NCBI GenBank assembly: GCA_016786865.1
Contig: JAEUVE010000010.1
Span: forward strand, 62,001 to 126,000
Source of the DNA: Sediminibacterium sp.
GTDB taxonomy: Bacteria; Bacteroidota; Bacteroidia; Chitinophagales; Chitinophagaceae
Direction: 5' to 3'
Length of the DNA stretch: 64,000 bases
The first letter of the stretch is position 1. Every line of letters begins with the position of its first letter. Positions 52,113 to 61,016 of this stretch are shown piece after piece. The position numbers were made by a program, and so were the translations under genes. Under the pieces are notes generated by a model that saw nothing but the letters and a program-made list of their open reading frames with translations, ran no database searches and had not been told where the DNA came from.

Positions 52113-52895
52113 ATGAAGAAAAAGGCCAGCCTCATGCTGTTTCTGCTTATAAACGCAGCAGCGTCGATTGCACAAAAAAAAGACACCATCGTCATAACGC
52201 CACAGTTGATTAATACCAACGTGTTAAAAGAAGGCGTACACCGGTATCTTGTTTATTTTAAAATGAACAGGAATGCTACCCGAACACAAACGCAGTTTTG
52301 GACCAGGAAGATTGAAAAAAGTTCTGTTGACGGTAAAGGGGTGATTACAATAACCCAGGAATGGGAAGACAAAGACTCGATTGTTCATACCGTAAAATCA
52401 ATATGTGATGAAAAAACACTTCAACCACGCTCACATGAGTTTTGGTGGAAACAACGTGGTACAGCAGCAATTGATTTTGAAAATCGCAGTATTGTATACA
52501 ATGGGAGCGCTATAACAGAAACAGATACAGCGAAACAAAGAAAAATGATTCTGAATGCTTACAAAAGCGTACAGGATCAATTTTTCCTGAACTGGCATTT
52601 AGATCTGGAGGTTTTTCCAACCCTTCCGTATAAAAAGGGCGTAACTTTTATTATTCCATTTTACGATCCCGGCACCTCATCTCCGCTTCAGCAGGTTGCT
52701 TATACGGTAACCGGTTCGGCCCAGCTACCCGGGTACGACAACCAGGTTGTTGACTGCTGGCTGATGACCCATGAAAAAGACGGCAATAAAGAGATTTTTT
52801 GGATCAGTAAAAAAACAAGAGAAGTGTTAAAGCTTGAGCAGGAAGTAAATGGGAGATTATACAGATATAAAATAAAACTTGGGTTCAGCATTTAA
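52113..52895 (+). CDS. exported protein of unknown function, DUF3108-like
   Basis: This 260-residue protein has a signal peptide (about 1-20, ending SIAQ). The mature part is strand-rich, with alternating polar and aromatic residues (KEGVHRYLVYFKMNR, then SFE-type strands, then QVVDCWLMTHEKDGNKEIFWISKKTREVLKLEQ). This pattern is seen in DUF3108 and LolA-like envelope proteins, so it may fold as an open barrel that binds lipid or an outer-membrane client. It stands alone. Its -10 region (CAGTTTTG, 5 nt from the ATG) is one base from TAnnTTTG. Confidence 0.65.
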   Translation: MKKKASLMLFLLINAAASIAQKKDTIVITPQLINTNVLKEGVHRYLVYFKMNRNATRTQTQFWTRKIEKSSVDGKGVITITQEWEDKDSIVHTVKSICDEKTLQPRSHEFWWKQRGTAAIDFENRSIVYNGSAITETDTAKQRKMILNAYKSVQDQFFLNWHLDLEVFPTLPYKKGVTFIIPFYDPGTSSPLQQVAYTVTGSAQLPGYDNQVVDCWLMTHEKDGNKEIFWISKKTREVLKLEQEVNGRLYRYKIKLGFSI

Positions 52896-52991
52896 TAAGA
52901 ACAATAGCCATACTTTAAATTTTCATGAAACACTGAGGGTTTAGGCGTATTTGGGCCTCATTTTGCCCAGACATAGTCTAAATTGCACTAA

Positions 52992-53016
52992 AATTCGCGA
53001 TTTGCGAATTGCAAAT
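52992..53016. promoter_or_regulatory. overlapping palindromes before the winged-helix/NTase pair
   Basis: Two inverted repeats overlap here. AATTCGC (52992-52998) pairs with GCGAATT (53004-53010), and ATTTGC (53000-53005) pairs with GCAAAT (53011-53016); both have 5-nt spacers. They end 8 bp before TATCTTTA (53025-53032), a near-perfect -7 element. A dimeric repressor bound here would block the promoter, as expected for autoregulation by the winged-helix protein. Confidence 0.55.
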
Positions 53017-53045
53017 TAATCTCTATCTTTATGTAAACTCATGGT

Positions 53046-53582
53046 ATGAAACCACATAAAGGCATGCGACCTCACGATATCGCAGTCTTACTTAAAATCT
53101 TGGCTTTAGGGCAGAATCACTGGATGAACAAAGATCTGGCCAGGGATCTGTACATCAGCCCATCTGAAATTACAGAATCCCTATCCCGTTCGCAATTTGC
53201 CGGTCTGATCAATGCATCAAGGAAAAAAGTGTTTGTATCAACGTTGGAAGAATTCCTTGTTTTTGGTCTCAAAGTAGTTTTCCCTGTTCAACCAGGCTCT
53301 ATAGTGAAAGGGTTGCCTACAGCACATGCTGCACCGGTTTTAAAAAATTTCTTTTCATCTAACGAAATATATGTGTGGCCGGACGCCAATGGTAAAGAAC
53401 GGGGAATGATGATTGAACCATTATACCCCGGCGCAATTGAAGCTGCCAAACTGGATCCGGTTTTATATGACCTGCTTGCAATCTGCGATGTATTTAGGAT
53501 TGGAAAGGTCAGGGAAATTGAAAAGGCAAGAGAACTGTTTGAAAAAATAGCCAAATCAAAAGACAATGTCGCAGCATACTAA
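53046..53582 (+). CDS. winged-helix DNA-binding protein, putative antitoxin/regulator
   Basis: This 178-residue protein has an N-terminal MarR-like winged helix (about 8-70: DIAVLLKILALGQNHWMNKDLARDLYISPSEITESLSR) and a C-terminal alpha/beta part of unknown fold (about 75-178) with WPDANGKERGMMIEPLYPGA. It overlaps a nucleotidyltransferase gene by 17 nt. AbiEi-type antitoxins also have an N-terminal winged helix next to an AbiEii nucleotidyltransferase, so it may be an antitoxin and repressor of its own operon. It is shorter than AbiEi and the C-terminal part does not match it clearly. The local base composition is more AT-rich than in the genes before 52 kb. Confidence 0.75.
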   Translation: MKPHKGMRPHDIAVLLKILALGQNHWMNKDLARDLYISPSEITESLSRSQFAGLINASRKKVFVSTLEEFLVFGLKVVFPVQPGSIVKGLPTAHAAPVLKNFFSSNEIYVWPDANGKERGMMIEPLYPGAIEAAKLDPVLYDLLAICDVFRIGKVREIEKARELFEKIAKSKDNVAAY

Positions 53583-54246
53583 TATCATTCGTATAAAAGC
53601 AATATCAGCTTTGCTGGATCAACTAAAAGAGGATGTTGTATTTGTTGGAGGAGCAACTGTTGCTTTATATGCAGATACGATTGCTGCCGAAGCTCGGCCT
53701 ACAGATGATGTAGATGTAATCATAGAACTGTTGTCATATAAAGGCTATGCGGAATTAGATGAAAGGCTACGAGCGGCAGGGTTTGTAAACGATTCAGAAT
53801 CCGGAGTAATCTGCAGGTACCAAATTCAGGGTATCACAGTTGATATTATGCCTACCCACCCCGAGGTGATTGGTTTTAGCAACAAATGGTACCCTGCAGG
53901 ATTCAAAGAGGCTATTTCAATTGATATAGATGGCCGAAGCATTAAGATCTTTTCATTGCCATTTTTCATTGCGTCCAAGTTAGAAGCTTTCAAAAGCCGG
54001 GGCCGAGGTAATTATCGATATAGCAGTGATTTTGAAGATATCGTTTATGTATTGGAAAATAATTCTCAGGCTAAAGAATTATTTTCCAATGCAAGCCCGG
54101 ATGTTTTTTCCTATTTGCAAAATGCCTTTTCGGAAATGTTGTCTGATCCGGATTTTGAAGAGGGACTAACAGCACACCTGGAGCCAAATACTTCGTCCCA
54201 GCAATTTATTAAAATAGAAGCAATGCTAAAAGCACTATTCCAATAA
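53566..54246 (+). CDS. AbiEii-like nucleotidyltransferase, putative toxin
   Basis: This 226-residue protein has the start of a DNA polymerase beta-like nucleotidyltransferase: VFVGGATVALYAD (about 24-36, the Gly pair that holds the triphosphate) followed by RPTDDVDVII (about 43-52, the DxD metal site). The third acidic residue is probably Asp in ITVDIMPT (about 88). The fold and motif spacing resemble AbiEii/AbiGii toxins, which transfer nucleotides to RNA or protein. It begins inside the winged-helix gene, so translation is coupled. Toxicity and target are not shown by the sequence. Confidence 0.78.
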   Translation: MSQHTNIIRIKAISALLDQLKEDVVFVGGATVALYADTIAAEARPTDDVDVIIELLSYKGYAELDERLRAAGFVNDSESGVICRYQIQGITVDIMPTHPEVIGFSNKWYPAGFKEAISIDIDGRSIKIFSLPFFIASKLEAFKSRGRGNYRYSSDFEDIVYVLENNSQAKELFSNASPDVFSYLQNAFSEMLSDPDFEEGLTAHLEPNTSSQQFIKIEAMLKALFQ

Positions 54247-54300
54247 GTAAAAACTAAACAATTAATCAAAACAACTCATTATGGAGCAGGTAAATTCAGC

Positions 54301-54597
54301 CTATTCCATAAATAGTTGCTGAAGCATCTTGTTGAGCGCGGCCATATGCTCTTCTCCACCCCCTCGCCACCGGCCAATGATTACACCTTCTTTGTTAATG
54401 CCTACTTTAACCGGTATTGCATTTACAAAGTATAATTTTGCGATAGGTAGCATATTTCGATACTTTTCGCAAAAAATCTATTTCGTTACCCAACTGAACT
54501 GGCGCTTTGGTAACCCGCTTCGATGAATAGGTATTCGCCGTATTGAAGTAGGTCTTTCATGGCTCGAGCAGGATAGTTTACTTTCAATTGAGCAATC
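54301..54597 (-). pseudogene. decayed thioredoxin-like (TlpA type) gene fragment
   Basis: This stretch between genes encodes a thioredoxin-fold C-terminus, but in three frames. From the 5' end the pieces are VNYPARAMKDLLQYGEYLF (about 54540-54585), KAPVQLGNEIDFL (about 54475-54512), and then, after the T-run at about 54470-54476, EKYRNMLPIAKLYFVNAIPV and GVIIGRWRGG ending at a TAG (54301-54468). NAIPVKVGINKEG resembles the cis-Pro and IDxEG segment of TlpA proteins. Two frameshifts, no Cys pair and no start codon mark it as broken. It lies between the NTase and TPR genes and accounts for the 355-bp gap; a sequencing error could explain only one shift. Confidence 0.5.
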
Positions 54598-54601
54598 CCC
54601 C

Positions 54602-56320
54602 CTACTCCCCCATCCCCGATGAAGCGGTGATGTTGATGTCTGCGTATTTCCAGGCCTGGTTGAAGGCGGTTTGGGTGGTTTGGGCGAGGGCGTCTTTTTT
54701 CTGTAAGCGCTGGGCGTTGTACAAGCCGATCAAGGCCCATCCGTTTTTCTTCCAGGTTTGTAAGTCTTGTTGGTACACCTGTTCCGCTTCACTGTATTTT
54801 CCGGCTTTGAGCAATACAGCTCCGAGATGGTGCCTTACGGAGAAAAACCAATCGGGGGGTTCATTGTAGTTGAGGTTGTCTTCGATGGCTACGGCCTGCT
54901 TCAGCAGGGTGATGGATTGTTCATAGTCTTTTTGCTTTGCCGCTATGCCTGCTGCCAATACTTTGGAAGCAATTTGCGCCAGATCCGCGGTGGTATTGAT
55001 TCCCCATACCGTAAGCTGCTGTAGTGAAGGGTCGGCTGCTAATGTGTTGAGCTGCTTCCATTCGGCTTTGGCTTTTGATATATCTTGTTTTCCGAGGTAA
55101 GCCATCCCCCTGGCATAGTGCCATACCGCTTTGGGATATACCAGGTCTTTGGGAGGCGCAGGAATCGCAAGCAGGGTGTCCCACAAAGACAATTTGGTAG
55201 CCACATAATAGGGGATGGTATAGTAGTGCTGCAGGGTTCCCCATTCCGGCAGGTGCATGATGTCTTTAGCTGTATGTTGCTGCAATGTTTTAGCCGCCAT
55301 CCATGCCAGCGAGGAATTGCCTTCCAGCGTAGCAGTGGCTGCTAAAAAATGATGGTTGTGCGGATAGTAGCTTAAAGGATACATGCCCTGTGCGTGGCAG
55401 GCGGTGGTGTAGATGCTGTCTGCTTCCACAGCTTTCAGGTTGGCGAGTGAACCCAGGTGATAGTCTCCGGTATTGATGTAAATATGAGAAGGCATGTGCA
55501 CCAGGTGGCCGGAGCCGGGAACCAGTGTGTAGAGCAATTGAGCACTCTCCAACGCTTTTTCGGGCGTAGAGGAAGTTTCCAGGGCATGAATATAAAAGTG
55601 ATGCGCACCCGGATGGCGGGGGTTTTGCTGAATCAGGTGTTCCAGTACCGCAACCAACTCGGGCGTCCAGGGTCGGGGCTTTTTGGTATGCTTCTCATAT
55701 AAATCCCAGGGATGCAGGTTCATCAGCGATTCTGCATACAGCGCCCCAATATCGGGGTCGGAAGGAAACTGGTTGTAGACCTTTTTCATGGCAGCTGCAT
55801 AGGCTATATCCAGCGGGCTGCGGTCTTTCGGGGGATTGGCGGTATAGCGGAACGCTAAGGCCTTGATCAGGGCCTGCTCTTTGGGAGTGCAGTTGGCAGC
55901 AAGCGACTGCGCTTTGAGGGTAGCATCGTAGGCCCGTTGATAATGGTCTTTTTCCATACCGGCATTGTAGTTGGGGCCCAACACATAGGCAAAGCCCCAA
56001 TACGCCATAGCACAGGAGGAATCGAGCCGGGTGGCTTCGTAAAAAGATCTGGCGGCTTCGGCATGATTGAAACCATAGGACAGCATCATTCCCTGATTGA
56101 AATAGTCCTGCGCTTCTTTGTTGGCAGTGGAGATGCGAAAATCAATCCCGGCTAGTCCGGATAATTTCGGGGCTTTTTTGCCGGAACTGTACCAGTCTTT
56201 GTCGGTGGTGATGGTGCCGTAGCAGCCTACGATGGGGTTGTCTTTTTGGTTAGTTACCTGGTTACTGTTACAGGCAAGGAAGAGCAAAGCTGAGAGAACG
56301 GGCAATAAGAATCTGGCCAT
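54602..56320 (-). CDS. TPR lipoprotein
   Basis: This 572-residue protein has a lipoprotein signal with Cys17 (LLFLACNS) and long stretches of TPR-like helix pairs over about 60-560, for example AQDYFNQGMMLSYGFNHAEAARSFYEATRLD and YSEAEQVYQQDLQTWKKNGWALIGLY. A His-rich part lies in the middle (HPGAHHFYIHALE, SGHLVHMPSHIYI, YPHNHHFLAA), which could bind metal. Similar exported TPR proteins are common in Bacteroidota and their function is unknown. Confidence 0.85.
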   Translation of the reverse strand: MARFLLPVLSALLFLACNSNQVTNQKDNPIVGCYGTITTDKDWYSSGKKAPKLSGLAGIDFRISTANKEAQDYFNQGMMLSYGFNHAEAARSFYEATRLDSSCAMAYWGFAYVLGPNYNAGMEKDHYQRAYDATLKAQSLAANCTPKEQALIKALAFRYTANPPKDRSPLDIAYAAAMKKVYNQFPSDPDIGALYAESLMNLHPWDLYEKHTKKPRPWTPELVAVLEHLIQQNPRHPGAHHFYIHALETSSTPEKALESAQLLYTLVPGSGHLVHMPSHIYINTGDYHLGSLANLKAVEADSIYTTACHAQGMYPLSYYPHNHHFLAATATLEGNSSLAWMAAKTLQQHTAKDIMHLPEWGTLQHYYTIPYYVATKLSLWDTLLAIPAPPKDLVYPKAVWHYARGMAYLGKQDISKAKAEWKQLNTLAADPSLQQLTVWGINTTADLAQIASKVLAAGIAAKQKDYEQSITLLKQAVAIEDNLNYNEPPDWFFSVRHHLGAVLLKAGKYSEAEQVYQQDLQTWKKNGWALIGLYNAQRLQKKDALAQTTQTAFNQAWKYADINITASSGMGE

Positions 56321-56383
56321 AACATAGGGTTTTGGTGATTAAATGTCCGAAAGACTTGTATTGCACTAAAGTTGAATGGGCAA

Positions 56384-56938
56384 CTATTTGGCTTCTGCTG
56401 CTGCTTTGAGTTCCTTTAAGCTGGTAACAACACCGGCATTGAGGTTTTTCTGAAAAGAGCCCCGAAACAATTTAGGGAAAACACCCTGCAGGCTTTCTTG
56501 GACCTTTACGATGGTGGTATTGCCCCTGGCTTCAAAAGTCCAGTTGTGGATGGCGCTGGCGCCGAAGGTGGTGCCCGTCCAACCAAAGCCGGATTGGGGG
56601 ATCGAGGTATGAATCCTGGATTTAAAAGAAAGCCCACCTGCTTTCCAATCGAAAGTAGTGCCCTCCTGAATGTTCCCGTGAACCACGGTTTCAGTGATGT
56701 TTTTTTGCCAGGTTGGCCAGTTGTTGATGTTGGTGAGGGTTTCCCATACGGTGCTGAGCGGGGCATTGATCTGGATCTGGCCAGTGGATATAACCGGAGC
56801 GTTTGGATTGATGGGGATATTCATCTGCGCGCTTTTAGTTGACTGAGCTAGGTATTGATTGAATGCATTGCCCTCGTAGTAGAAAAAGGTGGTGGTGAGG
56901 AGGGTTAGGGCTAGTAGTGTGAAGAGGAGTTTTTTCAT
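56384..56938 (-). CDS. SRPBCC (START-like) family protein
   Basis: This 184-residue protein has an N-terminal hydrophobic segment (about 3-22) and an SRPBCC fold (about 48-180). That fold shows VWETLTNINNWPTWQKNITETV (about 64-85), FDWKAGGLSFKSRIHT and FTGT-type strands, a long C-terminal helix (FRGSFQKNLNAGVVTSLKELKAAAE) and the usual hydrophobic-ligand cavity. The ligand is unknown. It lies 3 nt after the DUF5655 gene, but no functional link to restriction is evident. Confidence 0.85.
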   Translation of the reverse strand: MKKLLFTLLALTLLTTTFFYYEGNAFNQYLAQSTKSAQMNIPINPNAPVISTGQIQINAPLSTVWETLTNINNWPTWQKNITETVVHGNIQEGTTFDWKAGGLSFKSRIHTSIPQSGFGWTGTTFGASAIHNWTFEARGNTTIVKVQESLQGVFPKLFRGSFQKNLNAGVVTSLKELKAAAEAK

Positions 56939-56941
56939 ATA

Positions 56942-57853
56942 TTATTGTTTTATAGCTTGTTTAATCAAGCTCATGATATACTCCAGGTCTTTATCTGTAT
57001 CTACCTGAATTTGATAATCTCCGTTGCCCCAATGCCCTTTTTCTGACACATCTTCTGCCAGCTGCTTGGGGTCATCTAATTTTCCTTTCTTTAAGTTAAC
57101 CCATATTTTCAGGGAGTTTTTCAGAATACATATATCTGTAAACACTTTACTGTCTTTTCTAAAGCCTATTTCCATCTTTTTGGGCTTGATCTCAATTTCA
57201 TCAGCTAACTGCAGTATTCCTTGCCTGAATTTCTCATACAAATCGGCAATGGCTTCGCTGGTTTTTGACAGATGTTCTTCTTCGGTGTATACTTTAATTT
57301 CTTCGGTTACTTTTTTAAAGGCCTCCTTATTCTGGGTTAATGGTTTAATACTTTCAGCCGCATTTGATTTCTTGATGGGGTTGATCATGATGGTATCATT
57401 CTCAAACTGCTTTACCTCCCATAATTCAATGGCAATGTCTTTGAAGTTTGTTGCCTGCACCTGGTTGTTGGTAAAATTGGTAGATACAAAAGCTACCCTT
57501 GTTTGACTCCAATCCACATCCTCTCGTTTCAGATTTCGTTTCAGGCTTTCGTTGTACTCTATAATAAAATCCGCTTTGTTTTCCAGCATCAGGCTCAGGT
57601 AGGTAAAACCCTGATCCACCACACTGATATTCTTGTCTCGCTTGTACTCAATGATAATGAAGGCGGAAGCCTGCGCATCATAAGCCAACGTATCTATACG
57701 CTTGTTTTTGATGGTAAACTCACTCTTCACTAATTCCAAGCCCATAATATCATACAAATTGGCTTCAAACACTTTCTGTATGTCCTTTTCCAATTTGAAG
57801 GGCTTTTCTTTTACCTCCTTGAGTTTGCCGGTGTGATTTATGTATAGAGCCAT
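56942..57853 (-). CDS. PD-(D/E)XK nuclease-like DUF5655 protein linked to the type I RM operon
   Basis: This 303-residue protein has a nuclease-like N-terminal domain at about 20-110: the acidic residues in RIDTLAYD (about 53-60) and FIIIEYKRD with the E-x-K pair (about 66-74). The C-terminal DUF5655 domain (about 195-303) shows KKMEIGFRKDSKVF, then SLKIWVNLKKGKLDDP, then EKGHWGNGDYQI. DUF5655 proteins are regular companions of type I restriction genes and may cut or bind DNA. It lies 46 bp after hsdR on the same strand, as the fourth member of the RM operon. Confidence 0.8.
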   Translation of the reverse strand: MALYINHTGKLKEVKEKPFKLEKDIQKVFEANLYDIMGLELVKSEFTIKNKRIDTLAYDAQASAFIIIEYKRDKNISVVDQGFTYLSLMLENKADFIIEYNESLKRNLKREDVDWSQTRVAFVSTNFTNNQVQATNFKDIAIELWEVKQFENDTIMINPIKKSNAAESIKPLTQNKEAFKKVTEEIKVYTEEEHLSKTSEAIADLYEKFRQGILQLADEIEIKPKKMEIGFRKDSKVFTDICILKNSLKIWVNLKKGKLDDPKQLAEDVSEKGHWGNGDYQIQVDTDKDLEYIMSLIKQAIKQ

Positions 57854-57899
57854 ATCTGTTTTTTATTACAAATTGAACAGGTGGTTTGCATTATGAATA

Positions 57900-60800
57900 T
57901 TATTCCAACATACTGCCCGATATATCCCAGAACCTGTTGAAGAATGCTTTTATTTTCTCAATCACCGTTTCTCTTTTTTGTGTTCTTTCGCCAGTAGGAG
58001 TAAACCTTGATACCGGAGGAAGAATCTTTGCCAATCCTGTACCTGTAGCTTGTACATATCCATCCCGGAAAGCATTTTGGATAAACTTGTAGGTCTCTTT
58101 TTTATCCAACCCTTCATCAGCAATAATTTGATCTAACTCTTCCATCTTTTTTTCTTCAACAAAACTCTGCCAATCATCTGTAACTTTTGAACCCGGTGTA
58201 AGTGATTGAATGAACTTCTGAATCAGGTCTTTCTTGTTCCTCAATTCTACACTGGAATCAATTGCCTTGTTGATACTGATTAGAATCTCCTTATCCTTCA
58301 GGTGATCTTCATGATATTTCCTTATAAGCTCCAAAATGTAGTCGATGTTGATCTCTACTTGCTTTATCAACTCCATCTCAAACACAATATCATCATTCAC
58401 ATTTTCTGCATCTCCAGTATTTCTGTTGCGGAAGTCGTGGTAAAGATTGATGTACATGCTATGGTAATCCTGCACATCTCTTTCAGTTAGTATTTCCCTT
58501 CCTGCAAACTCATCAAATGTGGTTAGTATGTTTTTTGCTTTTAGAATTGAACCATACAAGCGGATAAAAGTCTTTTGATTTTCTTCGCCTATTATCTGCT
58601 CGCCAACCGTAAACTTAGATGTAAGTTCGTTTACGAGCGACACATAGCCCGGAAAACTTTTTTTAGCGTCTTTATACCCATTATAGTATTCATCAAAGGT
58701 TTTAAGAAGCACGATTCCCCCAGCTTCTTTATCTCCAAATAAGGATATACTATCATTAGTAGCCTTCTCTAAATTTCTAAAGCAGACAATATTTCCAAAT
58801 GTTTTAACTGAATTCAAAATTCTGTTGGTTCTTGAATATGCCTGTAACAAGCCATGCAGTCTTAAACTCTTATCTACCCAAAGCGTATTTAAAGTGGTAG
58901 CATCAAACCCAGTAAGAAACATGTTAACCACAATCAACACATCAATCTCACGGTTTTTCATTCTTAACGATACATCCTTATAATAATTTTGGAATTTTTC
59001 GGCAGATGTATCATAGTTCGTTTTAAAAATCTGATTATAATCTTTAATTGCAACATCTAAGAAATCTCTATCTGTTGCATTTAGTTCTTCTGTGCTTTCT
59101 GAATTTTCATCAACCACTCCATCTTCTTCTTCCTCGTTTACACCAAAGCTGAAAATAGTTGCTACTTTCAACCGTTGCAATTCAGGTAAGTTAACTTGTT
59201 GATTTTTAAATTCATTATAATACAACTTGGCAAATTCAATTGAGCTAACTGCAAATATTGAATTGAAGCCGGTCAGTCTTATTTTCTGCTTTATTTCTTC
59301 AATTTTATCCCTTTCTTTAGCTGTAGCAACTTCATAAACATTTTTCAAGGAAGTAACGCTATATGGCTTACTGTTTCGTTTGGTCTTCTGGTCAAAATGT
59401 TCTAATATATAGTTTACTACATTAGTAATGCGTTCAGGTGCCGCCAACGCCTTTTCTCGATCTATATCCCAAACTTTTTCGTCTTTAATTTCTTCTTGCG
59501 CCTTCATTGTTCGTATGTAATCAATACGAAATGGCAGCACATTTTTATCATTGATGGCATCTACAATGGTGTAGGTGTGCAGCTTTTGTCCAAAAGCCTG
59601 TTCAGTGGTTTTTAAATCCGCCTTGTTGCTGCTGCTGGCATTGATAGCAAATATGGGTGTGCCGGTAAAACCGAACAGAAAGTATTTCTTAAAAGCTTTG
59701 GTAATTGCCTTATGCATATCACCAAACTGCGAACGATGGCATTCATCAAAAATGATAACAATGGGCTGATTAAATGCCAGATGGTTCTTTTCTTTCTTTA
59801 TCAGAATGGACAATTTCTGAATCGTAGTAATAATGATGTTCGCCTTAGGGTCACTTAGTTGCTTCTTTAAAATGGAAGTGTTGGTATTGCTGTTGGCTGC
59901 ACCTTTTTCAAACTTATCATATTCCTTCATTGTTTGATAGTCCAGATCTTTCCTGTCTACCACAAACAGCACCTTATTTATAAATGGCAGCTTACTGGTT
60001 AATTGTGCCGTTTTAAAGGAAGTCAATGTTTTGCCGCTGCCTGTAGTATGCCATATATAACCACCAGCATCAATACTACCGTAGGTTTTGTAATTATTAG
60101 CTACATTAATTCGTCCTAAAATCCTTTCTGTAGCCACAATCTGGTAAGGACGCATGGCTAACAACAGCTTATCTGTTGTAAACACGCAGTATTTGCAAAG
60201 AATATTCAATAGTGCATGCTTGGCAAAAAAGGTACGACCGAAATCCATCAGGTCTGTTATCGGACGGTTATTGGCATCTGCCCACCAGGAGGTAAACTCA
60301 AAGCTGTTACTGGTTCGCTTCTTATTGGCTGCAGCACTGCGGCTTTGTTCCTTTACATGCGAAAACCTTGTGGTATTGCTGTAGTACTTAGTATAGGTTC
60401 CGTTGGATATGACAAATAACTGCACATACTCAAACAGGCCTGAGCCACTCCAGAAAGACTCTCGATTATAACGGTTAATCTGGTTGAAGGCTTCTTTAAT
60501 ATCAACACCCCGTTTCTTTAGCTCAATATGCACTAACGGTAAACCGTTTACCAGTATAGTAACATCGTAACGATTGGGGCGTTGCCCATCTGCTACTTCA
60601 TATTGATTGATTACCTGCAATTGATTGTTATGGATATTCGTTTTGTCCAGCAGGTAAATGTTCTTTTTTGTGCCATTATCACAATCCAGAATTTGAATAT
60701 GATCTTCCTGTATCAGCGTTGTTTTTTCCTCTATTCCGCTATTAGGATTGGCAATTTTACTTTTAAAAAAATGATCCCACTCTTTATCGCTAAATACACA

Positions 60801-61016
60801 CTTGTTAAGTTTTTGTAATTGAGCACGAAGATTATTGACCAGTGCTGCTTCACTGGTAATGGTTAAATAATCATAAGCCTGACCTTGCAGCAGCTGAATG
60901 AAGGCTTTCTCCAACTGGTCTTCTGTTTGGTAGGCAGTTTCTCTTTTATAAGGAGACTGGTATTCCGAAACAACCGTACTTTCCGGGTTCTCAGCAACTA
61001 TGTTGTATTTATCCAT
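57900..61016 (-). CDS. hsdR: type I restriction enzyme R subunit
   Basis: This 1038-residue protein has an N-terminal PD-(D/E)XK nuclease (about 115-175: RYDVTILVNGLPLVHIELKKRG with Asp, then E-x-K) and an SF2 translocase with Walker A HTTGSGKTLTS (about 328), DECHRSQFG (box II, about 425), FTGTP (about 450) and motif VI QAYSRTNR (about 725). A helical C-terminal part follows. The subunit uses ATP to translocate DNA and cuts unmodified DNA far from the site. It starts 8 nt inside hsdS. The gene is intact in every motif that I checked. Confidence 0.97.
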   Translation of the reverse strand: MDKYNIVAENPESTVVSEYQSPYKRETAYQTEDQLEKAFIQLLQGQAYDYLTITSEAALVNNLRAQLQKLNKCVFSDKEWDHFFKSKIANPNSGIEEKTTLIQEDHIQILDCDNGTKKNIYLLDKTNIHNNQLQVINQYEVADGQRPNRYDVTILVNGLPLVHIELKKRGVDIKEAFNQINRYNRESFWSGSGLFEYVQLFVISNGTYTKYYSNTTRFSHVKEQSRSAAANKKRTSNSFEFTSWWADANNRPITDLMDFGRTFFAKHALLNILCKYCVFTTDKLLLAMRPYQIVATERILGRINVANNYKTYGSIDAGGYIWHTTGSGKTLTSFKTAQLTSKLPFINKVLFVVDRKDLDYQTMKEYDKFEKGAANSNTNTSILKKQLSDPKANIIITTIQKLSILIKKEKNHLAFNQPIVIIFDECHRSQFGDMHKAITKAFKKYFLFGFTGTPIFAINASSSNKADLKTTEQAFGQKLHTYTIVDAINDKNVLPFRIDYIRTMKAQEEIKDEKVWDIDREKALAAPERITNVVNYILEHFDQKTKRNSKPYSVTSLKNVYEVATAKERDKIEEIKQKIRLTGFNSIFAVSSIEFAKLYYNEFKNQQVNLPELQRLKVATIFSFGVNEEEEDGVVDENSESTEELNATDRDFLDVAIKDYNQIFKTNYDTSAEKFQNYYKDVSLRMKNREIDVLIVVNMFLTGFDATTLNTLWVDKSLRLHGLLQAYSRTNRILNSVKTFGNIVCFRNLEKATNDSISLFGDKEAGGIVLLKTFDEYYNGYKDAKKSFPGYVSLVNELTSKFTVGEQIIGEENQKTFIRLYGSILKAKNILTTFDEFAGREILTERDVQDYHSMYINLYHDFRNRNTGDAENVNDDIVFEMELIKQVEINIDYILELIRKYHEDHLKDKEILISINKAIDSSVELRNKKDLIQKFIQSLTPGSKVTDDWQSFVEEKKMEELDQIIADEGLDKKETYKFIQNAFRDGYVQATGTGLAKILPPVSRFTPTGERTQKRETVIEKIKAFFNRFWDISGSMLE

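Noticed and set aside
53046..54246. Firm naming of the pair as abiEi/abiEii
   Set aside because: The nucleotidyltransferase motif fits, but the partner is shorter than AbiEi and its C-terminal half does not match, so only a resemblance is claimed.
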